From the NCBI GenBank assembly GCA_014706295.1, contig JACSVZ010000039.1:1240001-1304000 (forward strand): a stretch of DNA of 64,000 nt, in the 5' to 3' direction. The notes beneath the pieces are model-generated. The model worked only from the letters and a program-made list of their open reading frames with translations, was not told where the DNA came from and did no database searches. The translations under genes were made by a program, and so were the position numbers. Each line of letters begins with the position of its first letter. Position 1 is the first letter of the stretch. Shown one piece after another: positions 52,801 to 61,219 of the stretch. Origin of the DNA: Lycocorax pyrrhopterus obiensis (lineage: Eukaryota > Chordata > Aves > Passeriformes > Paradisaeidae).

Positions 52801-53824
52801 GACTTGCTTCAGCTTTCTAGTGCGCACAAATCTAAACGAACCTGTTTTAGTGCCTGCTCCTGTAACTAAATGAGATCTAACTTGACAACAGGAAGGGAGA
52901 AGTAATGGTGAGTTCATGGTGCTATTTCAGTGCAATAACCTGAATGCTAAGGAAACGATGCAATTTCCATTTATTGGGAAAACTGCAGTTACTGTGACAA
53001 CAAATATACACTGAAAAAAACATACACAATTTATCCTCAAGTTCAAATCTGTGAACATAGTAGAAAGGGTATTCATAAAATCTCACACTATCTAGTTATG
53101 TGTCTCAAAGAACATTCTAACTTTTAAAATATATAATCCAGATTGTTGAAAAAATAACCCTTTAAAAGCTATAAGCAAGGGCATAAATGAAAGGGTGGGA
53201 AAGAACATGTGGTTAATGATGACCAGTTCAGTGTTGGGCTGGGTAAAATTTAATTAAGCATATATTTCTCATGCTGAAGTTATTCAGTTCCTGTGTCTGT
53301 CTTTCATACGTGTCCCCAAAATCTCACTTGTCTCACCCTCTGTAATTGCAAAACCTCTTGCATCTAACTTTTAAGGTAAAGGTTACAGTAGTTCTTCTAT
53401 AGTGTGTTATTTCTCCTTTTATTTTTCAACAAGGACTTCTGTAATGAAAAGAAACATAGATTTTATCCTAGTAAATAAGGATTTCAGTTCCTCAGTCTGA
53501 TAAAATTCTTTAGAGAAAACTATAAGTTCCAATTTTTGACTCTGGGCCGGAGACAGCAGGAAGGGAACGATGCCATGCGAGATGTCCTCAAGCATGTCAA
53601 ACATAGTGCAGAACAAGATGTCCCTCTGTGCAGAGGGACACACACGGCAACGGAGCCCCTGAGTGCCGGGGGAGCCACGTGTTCCGAGGCAGCTGGCTGT
53701 GGGAACCACTGCTGCTTCAAGTGGCACGAGACAGAGGCTGGAATCCGCAGCACAAAAGGCATCAGAGGGCAAATAGTAAAAGGCAGGGTCACAGTAGCAC
53801 ATCCTCTGAATGAGGGGTGCCATT

Positions 53825-53930
53825 TATTTACAGAACCATAATTCAGGTGAAGGGAACTGGCAGAAGTCATCCAGTCTCCCCCAAAGTGGGACCGCCTCCA
53901 GAGTCTGATCGGGTTGCTCTGGGCCTTGAT
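53825..53930 (-). mobile_element. CR1 LINE 3' end, diverged
   Basis: The minus strand reads CAAGGCCCAGAGCAACC, then CTGGATGACTTCTGCCAG and CACCTGAATTATGGTTCTG, matching the CR1 3' end in order. It overlaps two of the longer minus-strand ORFs here, which are therefore repeat-derived in part. Confidence 0.65.
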
Positions 53931-55014
53931 TATTTTCATATATCTTGAGTATTTTTAATTTATAAATATTCTAAAGTTTCTCATCTTTGCAATCTTTGGA
54001 TCACAAAGTTTTGGACATGGCTGGCCATGGAATATTTTGCAAGCGATTATAATCAGTGTATCAAAATACATACACTGAATGGCTTGAGAGTTGGTCGATA
54101 GTAACATAAATCACAGGTCTTTGGCACTTTCAAAATTGCAAAAGAAACCACCTGTAGTGGGTTTTTTGTGTTTGCTTTTGTTATGTTTGATGTGTTATGT
54201 CCTAAAATAGGAATAATAAGGATGAAAAATCTTGTGTGTAATTTTTTATCTTAGTTTACTCCAGCTTTCAGAGTGCACACCCTCTTCCTTCTGCCTGCTA
54301 CATTCTGTTTGAAAACCAAACATTTACAATAAGGCACCATTGAGGCGCCATCTTTCTGCAAAAGCAATTCTGAAAAATGTTAAGTATATTCTATCCAGGT
54401 AGTCCAATAAGCTGAAAGGCTAGCATTGAGAATGTAATTAATAAGCAAATAAGCATGTAAGGAAGGATAACAGAGATGCTGCTTTTGAGGAAGGGAACTC
54501 TGGAGACTGTTTCCACTGCTGAGTTCACTTTTCTCACTGAACATCTCTTTCCAATTGTATCCTAATCAGGAGCAGAGCATGATGCACATATGGCAAACAG
54601 GATTCCTAGATGGAGTTCTGGTTAACCTGAGACTAACTTAGGCCAGTTTAAAAAAGCCCTTCTTGTGGAAGCATCTAAATTTACCTGTTAGTGACTACTG
54701 TAGCATGAAACAAGGACAAAGCAGGGGCCTTGTGGCACTCAAAGGGATGTAGCAGGCAGTCTTTTTCCATATAGGATTTCTTATACCTATTAAGAATAAC
54801 CACTGAGGACAGGTAATCTTCTTCTCTTTACATAAATAATGTTCCTAAAACTGGAACTCTAACTAGAATGTTGTCATCATCAGTACATATGGAGGGAAAA
54901 AGGCCAGGGAATTCTCATGGCTGGTGGCGTACAGAGGTCTCAGATCCCGCTGTTCTTGTCTAGAGCAAACTCAGCACTTGCTGCAGAGAGGAACTGGAGG
55001 AGCTGGTGTGTCTT

Positions 55015-55046
55015 GCACACACATACACACACACACACACCCCCCC
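55015..55046. repeat. (CA)n microsatellite with C tract
   Basis: A CA dinucleotide run with one TA interruption ends in a run of C before AAATTACC. Confidence 0.95.
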
Positions 55047-55493
55047 ACAAATTACCCTTGGAGACTTTTTAATAAAAAAGCTGCCATATGCTTCGGTGGG
55101 GTTAAGTTAATGAGAAAGGTAGTGGGATTTAGGAAGAAGAGTTCATACTTTGAAAGACACCAGAACAGGCTAGGACAGACAAGAAGTGCTTTAGCAGGAG
55201 GCCAGGAAGCTGAGTGTTTTACAGCTAAACTCTAAACCTCTAAACCATGAGTTACCAAGTTAACAGCATCTTTAACTACCCTGCCTTGTACCCATATGGG
55301 CAGAGGTTTCAAAAGTAGCTAGTGGGTTGGAGAAAAAACAAACCTAAAGTGATTTTCCTGCTTTCAGAGAACATGTTCTAAAATCCCAAATGATTTTGGA
55401 ACAGCTTTTTATTAGAAAGATAGAAGGGGTGCAATGTAAGTATCTTTGGTACAGAATTCGATCTATTTGCAAATGAAAATTTACAGAACTTAC

Positions 55494-55664
55494 ACAACAG
55501 GATTGCTGTGGTACTTGGGGGCCCAGGAGGAACTGTCCAGAGCCCTCTCTGTGATAATGACACAGCTGCCTCATTCCAAGAAAACAAATTCCCTGCAGTG
55601 ATACAAGTTTCTAGCCCCTGTTCTGTATCACTATCAGCCACACAACCTTTATCACTACAGGCCT
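55494..55664 (-). CDS. Gene B, internal exon (171 bases)
   Basis: This minus-strand segment begins after an acceptor with a long tract (CTAGCACTTCATTAGTTCTCAG) and ends at a donor TTGT|GTAAGT. It is open in phase 1 to phase 1 for 56 full codons. The translation starts ACSDKGCVADSDTEQ, includes NLFSWNEAAVSLSQRGLW, and ends PPGPPSTTAILL. The residue pattern is clearly protein-like, but I recognise no domain. It joins the 55869-55918 exon in frame with a Glu codon. The intron after it is long and its 3' partner is uncertain. Confidence 0.5.
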
Positions 55665-55868
55665 CTGAGAACTAATGAAGTGCTAGAAAAATATGTGAGA
55701 GCTATAGACAGTGTAATGAGTTTCTCCTTAGCTTAGCACAAAAGAAGCCTAGGAAAATAATCAGAAATAAACTGAATAATCTACGTAAGTGTTCAGTGAA
55801 TACCCTCAACATAACACAACAGTTTGTAACAGTTTATTAAGGAATAAGTAGAATGGGAAAAATTTTAC

Positions 55869-55918
55869 CGGCTATTGATGTCAGCTCATAAAAATCCCTC
55901 CAGGACAGCAGTGAGTGT
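55869..55918 (-). CDS. Gene B, internal exon (50 bases)
   Basis: The segment is flanked by an acceptor ATGCCTCATTTCTAG and a donor GCCG|GTAAAA. Two frames contain stops. The remaining one enters in phase 2 and leaves in phase 1, encoding HSLLSWRDFYELTSIA. This phase pair fits both neighbours: Gln is formed with the 56003-56148 exon and Glu with the 55494-55664 exon. The small intron sizes around it (about 84 and 204 bases) are normal for compact avian genes. Confidence 0.5.
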
Positions 55919-56002
55919 CTAGAAATGAGGCATAATTGCACACAAGGAGGGTTAATTTAGTTACCTCCAGCATTAGTTGTGTAAACAAAGTTTAAATCAC
56001 AC

Positions 56003-56148
56003 TGCAAGAGTGTGATTGCATGGCAAGGTTGTAAGAGTGGCAGGACATCTGACAGATTCCTTATCACCAGAAACACTTTGCTAAATTCAGGTTTCCTCTC
56101 CAAAATATTCATGTCATGTTTGAATTTTGTTGTTTGAAATAATGTTAC
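56003..56148 (-). CDS. Gene B, internal exon (146 bases)
   Basis: This segment is open in phase 0 to phase 2 for 48 codons. It begins VTLFQTTKFKHDMNILERKP, continues through KVFLVIRNLSDVLPLLQ and ends PCHAITLL. The acceptor is CCACCTCACATTTTAAG. The donor TTGCA|GTGTGA is weak. It was preferred over the better-looking GGAG|GTAACT at 55964, because that one would leave a 46-base intron and the wrong phase. The alternating hydrophobic stretch around KVFLVIRNL looks like a beta-strand followed by a helix. Function unknown. Confidence 0.47.
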
Positions 56149-56250
56149 CTTAAAATGTGAGGTGGTAGTTGTCATACCAGGGAGGAGGAATGCTGGTTAA
56201 ATTGCTGGCTTTCACATCAGTGACTCCCTGTGTGACTCTAAGCAAGTTAC

Positions 56251-56271
56251 TTGTCCACTTTTAATAACAAC
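56251..56271 (-). CDS. Gene B, 21-base microexon
   Basis: Seven codons (VVIKSGQ) in phase 0 to phase 0 lie between a strong acceptor TTCTTGTAACATTCCAG and a donor GGACAA|GTAACT. The 102-base intron after it leads in frame to the exon that starts VTLFQTT. A microexon this short is called only because both splice sites and both phases fit. Confidence 0.4.
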
Positions 56272-56465
56272 CTGGAATGTTACAAGAATAAACATAGTAG
56301 TGACTTTGACACTCTGAGATGTTGCAGTATTGAACATCATGTCAACAGCTTTGAATAAGAAGTCTTAAATAGCCCTCCTTGGAAACCAGATTCTGCAGGG
56401 AGAAGTAGGAATAGAAGTTGAATTAGTCTGAGTGACAAGAATATGTATTTTTAGAGGACCTACCC

Positions 56466-56529
56466 AGAGGGAAGCTTAGCTGTGCCCTGAGTTGTAGGTC
56501 ACATAAATCAGCCACACCAATAAAACACT
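56466..56529 (-). CDS. Gene B, exon candidate with unresolved phase
   Basis: The acceptor here is among the strongest in the window (CCTCCTTCTTTTTTTGCAG) and the donor CTCTGG|GTAGGT is good. The 64-base segment is open only in phase 0 to phase 1, encoding CFIGVADLCDLQLRAQLSFP plus L. The next located exon at 56251-56271 needs a phase 0 donor, so either a small exon between them was missed, this exon is used alternatively, or an indel has broken the frame. Confidence 0.35.
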
Positions 56530-56682
56530 GCAAAAAAAAGAAGGAGGAGGACCAGGGATGTGACCAGAAAACTTCAAGAACAAAATCATGCCAGGATAGA
56601 AACCAAACTAATGTGAATACTGAGATGTTTCTGGAAAATCAAAACCATTCCCTCAGGTTCAGTTGTACCAGAAGTAATTCAC

Positions 56683-56768
56683 AGGGCAAAGAGGGTGCTG
56701 TCCGCTTGTGATCTTGTTGTTATTTTGGGAGTGCTCAGGACAAACTCTCTAGTACAAGGAGGAGACTG
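56683..56768 (-). CDS. Gene B, exon candidate with weak donor
   Basis: A very strong acceptor (CAAGATTATTTTTTTCTCAG) opens a phase 0 frame reading QSPPCTREFVLSTPKITTRS and ending with STLFA. An in-frame TGA follows two codons later, so splicing must occur first. The only nearby GT is CCCT|GTGAAT, which is weak and gives phase 2. A better donor, TTCTG|GTACAA at 56667-56668, lies past the stop. The preceding join to the 57140-57217 exon is in frame. The mismatch downstream is the main sign that gene B could be damaged or that my boundary is wrong. Confidence 0.35.
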
Positions 56769-57139
56769 CTGAGAAAAAAATAATCTTGAAGGAAAAAGGA
56801 CTTTTGAGAGAAAGGGTGAGCTGAATGTGACTGCCCAAATTAGCTGGTGGTGGGCAGCTCCGGGGCTGTGGGGAGGCTACACAAACCCCATGTGCTGGCT
56901 GGAGCAGGGAGGAAGAGGGAGCACCTGGAAAACAGAAATGTCCTGTGGCGCTGCCTGTCTCTTGTAAGCTCAGCAGGTAGCCAGTGTCTCCAGTTGTGCC
57001 TGCTTTGTTGAAGCAATGGTGGCAGCTCAAGTGACTCTCTTGGCAACTGAGATTTTTGATAAGGATTTATCGGGGAATTAAATTACCATTACATGACCCT
57101 CAGCTTTAATTAAAACTAGAGAAAATTAGAAAAAAATAC

Positions 57140-57217
57140 AGTCCTGACGTCTTCAAGGAAGTTGAAATCTCTGATCTCTAGATGATCTGATGCCATCATG
57201 TATTGCTTTAAAATCTC
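57140..57217 (-). CDS. Gene B, internal exon (78 bases)
   Basis: The acceptor CATAGCTGTTTCTCAG leads into 26 codons in phase 0 (EILKQYMMASDHLEIRDF, then NFLEDVRT), ending at a donor GGACT|GTATTT. An alternative donor GAC|GTCAGG nine bases earlier is also phase 0. The peptide has a convincing helical, mixed-charge pattern. It continues in frame from the 57323-57361 exon and into the 56768 acceptor. Confidence 0.45.
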
Positions 57218-57322
57218 CTGAGAAACAGCTATGGAGGATTTTCTTGAGATTTTGAATCTGCATGGTTGCCAATGCCAGCAGACAGAAGGGACAGTGAGTT
57301 TGGGAGCAGGGCAGAGTCTCAC

Positions 57323-57361
57323 CTGTATGTATGTGCCACTGCTCAGAAGAAGCCACAGCTG
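57323..57361 (-). CDS. Gene B, internal exon (39 bases)
   Basis: Both splice sites are near-consensus: acceptor CTCGGCTGTGTTTCAG and donor ATACAG|GTGAGA. In phase 0 to phase 0 it encodes QLWLLLSSGTYIQ, a hydrophobic helix-like segment that joins the exons on both sides in frame. A second frame (1 to 1) is also open but does not fit the neighbours. Confidence 0.48.
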
Positions 57362-57641
57362 CTGAAACACAGCCGAGGGCAGTGTGGGTCTGCCACACTG
57401 TGCCCTGCCACGGTGGAACAGCAGTGACAACTGCGCAGATGGCCTCAAAACTAGCCCAGATCAAAGCAGGAGGTCTGGAAATCATTTCTTCATTTAGTTA
57501 TGAGCCTTTACAGATCGGGGAGAGAATGGGGTAATAAATGGTCCTTCCTTAGATTTCGTGAAAGAGAGTGCAGGTCTTTATCGTGAGGGTTCCCCTGAAA
57601 AATGATGTGAAATGTGGAAGTCCAAGCAGCCACCCACATAC

Positions 57642-57685
57642 CTGGGTGTACCAGCGCAGGAAAACGATCTGCATGGCCTGCTCTG
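57642..57685 (-). CDS. Gene B, most upstream well-supported exon
   Basis: This segment has excellent splice sites: acceptor TTTCACTCCTCTCCCAG and donor CACCCAG|GTATGT. All three frames are open over its 44 bases, but only phase 1 to phase 0 (EQAMQIVFLRWYTQ) joins the next exon without a shift. It needs an upstream exon ending in phase 1. A possible one near 58.0 kb (ending before CCACG|GTGACA) has a poor acceptor. Confidence 0.45.
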
Positions 57686-58136
57686 CTGGGAGAGGAGTGA
57701 AAGCTGTAGTCCCCTTTTGGGAAATGATGCAGGGAGGGGTTGGGATAAGATAAGGAAAACACACCTACCAAAAGAGAAAAAAAATCGGTCTCCCAGGGCA
57801 GTTATATTCAGATGCAAGAAAGAGGCATGGAAAGGAAAAGAAACCAGTGGTTTCTTTTAAATGATCCTAGTTAATTTCACTTGAAAAATAGGGACCCACA
57901 GTAATGATGTTTAGAATGCTAATAAAAATGAAAGGGGGTTGCAGATGTACCATGATGCTGTACTGAAATGTAGCAGCATTTCAGCAAATTTTTTGTCACC
58001 GTGGAGAGTGGAGCTTCTCTCCATGTGTACAGTGGTAACGCACATTCTCTTATGAAAACCTCATACAATACTATAGCAGAATATATGTTCAAAAGGTTTG
58101 TTTAAAGTCTCACAGCAAACTGTAGCACATCACGGG

Positions 58137-58255
58137 GGTTTTTTCGTCAGTTGTTGGTTGGTTGGTGTTTTCTTGCTGTTGCTGTCGTTGGGTTGTTGTT
58201 TTTTTTTTTTTAATGGGTTTGGTTAGTTGTTTGTGAGATTTTTTTTCTTCTTTTT
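58137..58255. repeat. G/T-rich low-complexity tract
   Basis: A strand-asymmetric stretch of GTT, GGT and T-runs (a T run of about 13 near 58199-58212), almost lacking A and C on the plus strand. Confidence 0.8.
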
Positions 58256-58469
58256 ATAGTGAAAGAACAAAGTTAAGCCCTCAGAGTTTTGAACCTACTG
58301 TCTCATGGCTGAACCTAATAGCTGATCTCTGAGCTCCCCTGGACTGCCTACTTCATTGTTGTTTTCCTGATGTGAAAACAAGGGGGCCTGAGAAACGGGG
58401 AGCTACTAAGCTCTTTTCAGGGTGGTCATTTGGTTGCTTCTTGGATCAGGCAGCTTGAGATGCTTCAAA

Positions 58470-58682
58470 ACAACTTAGTGTGTCTCCTCCAAAGGATGCA
58501 TATACATCTCGTCTCTGTGTGTCTAAGCTCCCTTGGCCTCTGTCCAGGAACATCCACATTTCCTGACTCATGGCAACTGTACCCTGTCTGGTTGTACTTC
58601 ATTAGCAGCAGCTCAAAAATCAGAGCAATGTTCTGCTGTTGTGTAAGTTTTTCCAAGCAGTAAACAATAACACACTGCCACA
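58470..58682 (-). other. Possible upstream gene B exon region
   Basis: A minus-strand frame reads CVIVYCLEKLTQQQNIALIF and continues ELLLMKYNQTG before a donor-like ACAGG|GTACAG. The acceptor (GCTTGTGGCAG) has a poor pyrimidine tract. The amino-acid pattern is protein-like, but the exit phase does not match the exon at 57642-57685 directly. Confidence 0.22.
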
Positions 58683-59816
58683 AGCTTTATTACATTTATC
58701 TTGGAATTCAAGATCCTGAAGAGACCACTGCTTATTATTATTTTCTTTAATGACAATCCAAAAAGAATGTAAGATGCTATTCTTTAATAAATACTTTCAG
58801 GATAACTTAGTATCTTCTTAATCAAATGTTCTGAAAAGGAAGAATAAATGCTACAGGAGCTATAATAAGCCAATATTTTTTCTTCCAGCTGAGAAACATG
58901 GTTATGATTTTTTATTGTCATATCAGTTTTATTGCTGTATCAGAACTTACAGAATAAAATGGTGAGGGCAAATTTAAAGCTACAGAAGCATAAAACAATT
59001 AGTCGGAAAACTTACATTTTAAAGCTTTAGTAACATACCTTTCAATACGTCCTATTCTCAATAGCTCTTCTTTACTTGCATCTCAAACATTTGTTTAAAA
59101 CATTTTAAAAGCAGTAGCATTATCAACTGGCTCAAAGCAGCTTAGAAGATAAATGGACCTTGACTATTACTGGAGTTCATTAAAAGAAAACTCTGTCTGA
59201 CTCTAAAATCTATTTTGGAGCTACGGCTGCTCCACTCCCCTGCTTGTGGCATGATGCAGCTGCTATTCCTTTAATATTTTTGCTGACAGCTACAGCTGAC
59301 AGATAACATTTCGGTTCACCCCAACATCAACTGTGTTTCAAGGCTCCCTTAGGCTGGAAATGCTGCCTTCCTTGTGGCTTTGCCTGCATCACGGTGCAAC
59401 TCTGCTAGTGTGCAATCATTCACACTGGTCACTTGTAATGGAGCAGCAGACACAGGGCTGCGGTCAGGTCGTGCGCTGGGGGAGCACATCAGCCATCGCT
59501 CCTCTGGGAACTGTGCAGCAACAGCTCCTCTTCTTTCTCTTCATCCTGTCTCCCACGTCCTAAGAAAGCAGGCACCTGAGCCTGGGAATAAAAATAATTT
59601 TGCATATATAGCTCTGCAGTATGTCAACTGATATTTTACATTTTACATTAATTGTCACCTTGTATTTTTGTTTTAGTTACATTTGTTACCATAGACAATA
59701 TAAAAGTTATTTTATCCATCTTAATGTATAATCCCCGAGCAAACAGGCTTTGATTTCTTGGTCCATAGAAGTTTTCAGATCATAATCAATCACTCAGTAA
59801 TACTGTGGTGATTTAC

Positions 59817-59915
59817 CCACAAAAGGAACTTCTCACAAATGCAGGACTGTTTTCCTCCCTGAGAGAAAACAAGAACATTTACAGTGCTCCCAGTTCTGTC
59901 CTTGAATATCCATAT
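59817..59915 (-). CDS. Exon candidate, possibly gene B 5' part
   Basis: A 99-base minus-strand segment lies between a strong acceptor (AGCTGCTTCTTTCTTACAG) and a donor TTGTGG|GTAAAT. Only one frame is open, phase 0 to phase 0, 33 codons beginning IWIFKDRTGSTVNVLVFSQG and ending CEKFLLW. It would suit gene B in strand and spacing, but no phase link to the exons below 58 kb was established. Confidence 0.33.
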
Positions 59916-61102
59916 CTGTAAGAAAGAAGCAGCTGGAGGATAGGTTTCAAAAGTAGTCGACATGTAAGAGAGAGACACAATGAGAAGTGAGAAGGAGGCA
60001 TTGCTCAGTTAGTCCTTCAGAGGAATTCTCAGGAAAATTAATTATAATATATCTGTACTTTTTTGATTGATGACTGAATTAAAAAAATAAAAACAAATAA
60101 ATGCTTTGCTACGATTTTTAGGAGTTTTTTTCAGGATTTGCAGTGAGATCCATTAGCTTTTGTTTGGATTAAATATTTTGCTAGACTTTAAAATACTGCT
60201 TTTATTATGGGGCTCATCTATCAAAATTTAAAGAACAGGAAGACAAGTGGGAGTTTGGAACCATCAAAAAAATCCACCAAAACAACCCAGAAAGGAAAAG
60301 GTTAGAGTACTTTTTTTACTACAGTATAGACATTAAAACACCTCCAAGGAAAATACTTTAACTGTTCACTCTTTGCAGAAAAAAGTCAACTTTGTATGAA
60401 ATATTTAAATATTCACTGGAGCAAGAGCTAACACTTGGGAAGACCCAAAGCTACATGAAAAGTGATAGAGTTTGTTTGCTCCCTGTGACCCAAAATTCAC
60501 ACATTTTATTCAAATACTGATTTTTGAATCCTGCAATTTGGAAAACAGTTTCTGTATTGTAACAACTTAAGACGCTACTGGGATTTGATAGAAAATTAGG
60601 ACTTCTGGGAAAAAAAGGCAGAGAAATAATTTTCTTAAAATTTTTCTACTTCCCTCCCGTAGTACCTCTGACTTCTTGTGATCTTAGTGTGGGGAAAAAA
60701 AATGTCAGAAATAGGAAAAGGAACTGTTTCTGCAGTTCATATATTCCATTTTAATTTCTTTTTTCTTTTAAACTTTACACTGATTTTGACTCAAATCTGC
60801 TTCGGAGTGCTCAAACTCATTCTTTTAGGCAGAATGAATTGATTACTGGTAGAAATTGCCCAGCATAATTTCAGATGCAGGCTCTAATCAGACTGTTCTG
60901 CTTCCAGTTCCCCTGTGGTGTGAATCCACAAGAGGCAAGCAGCAGGATGGTTGCATAGCTGTAACACCGGGGACTGAGAAAAGCACATCCTTGAGCCTTT
61001 AGAGGTAGTGTGAAGTTGTCCTAGCCCTTCTCTAGAGCCCATGGGACTTGATTCATGTCTGGAGAATATTGGTATTAACTTCATATTCCCATTTCTCTGC
61101 AG

Positions 61103-61219
61103 AGAGAGAACCTAAGCAAGCACAAAGCCATCACTGGAAAACATATCTACCAGTACAAAGAAATAATACAGTGTCACTGTACTATGAAGAAAGCAGTGAA
61201 CCTCAGTTTTCTGTGTCAG
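61103..61219 (+). CDS. Plus-strand exon candidate
   Basis: A 117-base plus-strand segment follows a strong acceptor (CATATTCCCATTTCTCTGCAG) and ends at a near-consensus donor GTGTCAG|GTGATG. Two frames are open throughout: phase 0 to 0, starting RENLSKHKAITGKHIY, and phase 1 to 1, containing VQRNNTVSLYYEESSEPQ. No flanking exon in a matching phase was found. It points the opposite way to gene B, so it is a separate gene, a non-coding transcript exon, or chance. Confidence 0.25.

Larger units (their letters stand above)
48454..55493 (-). other. Large unresolved intron of gene B
   Basis: If gene B is real, at least one exon entering in phase 1 and one leaving in phase 0 must lie here. Candidates seen are a 13-base segment at about 54687-54699, a 51.8-52.05 kb frame opening in phase 1, and a phase 0 frame at 53422-53541. 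None could be chained convincingly. Confidence 0.3.
43130..57685 (-). other. Gene B, multi-exon minus-strand gene model
   Basis: At least eleven short open segments with splice sites line up on the minus strand from about 57.7 kb down to 44.2 kb. Phase-compatible runs are 57642>57323>57140>56768, 56271>56148>55918>55664 and 48453>44870>44494. The 3' end has a stop codon followed by about 1 kb of UTR-like sequence and AATAAA signals. The joins 56.77>56.27 kb and 55.49>48.45 kb are not resolved. The first needs either an unusual donor or an indel; the second needs at least one missing exon. I do not recognise the protein: its middle part is mixed hydrophobic and helical, and its C-terminal part is rich in K, Q, S and N. 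The 5' end probably lies beyond 57.7 kb. Confidence 0.48.

Noticed and set aside
53419..53939. Minus-strand ORFs of 134 and 139 codons
   Set aside because: Their upstream parts run through a CR1 3' end and a CpG-rich patch. Only the short segment behind the strong acceptor was kept, as a finding.
56840..57046. Minus-strand frame reading LPRESLELPPLLQQSRHNWR as a gene B exon
   Set aside because: It has good splice sites, but its phases do not fit the exons on either side, whereas skipping it joins 57140 to 56768 in frame.
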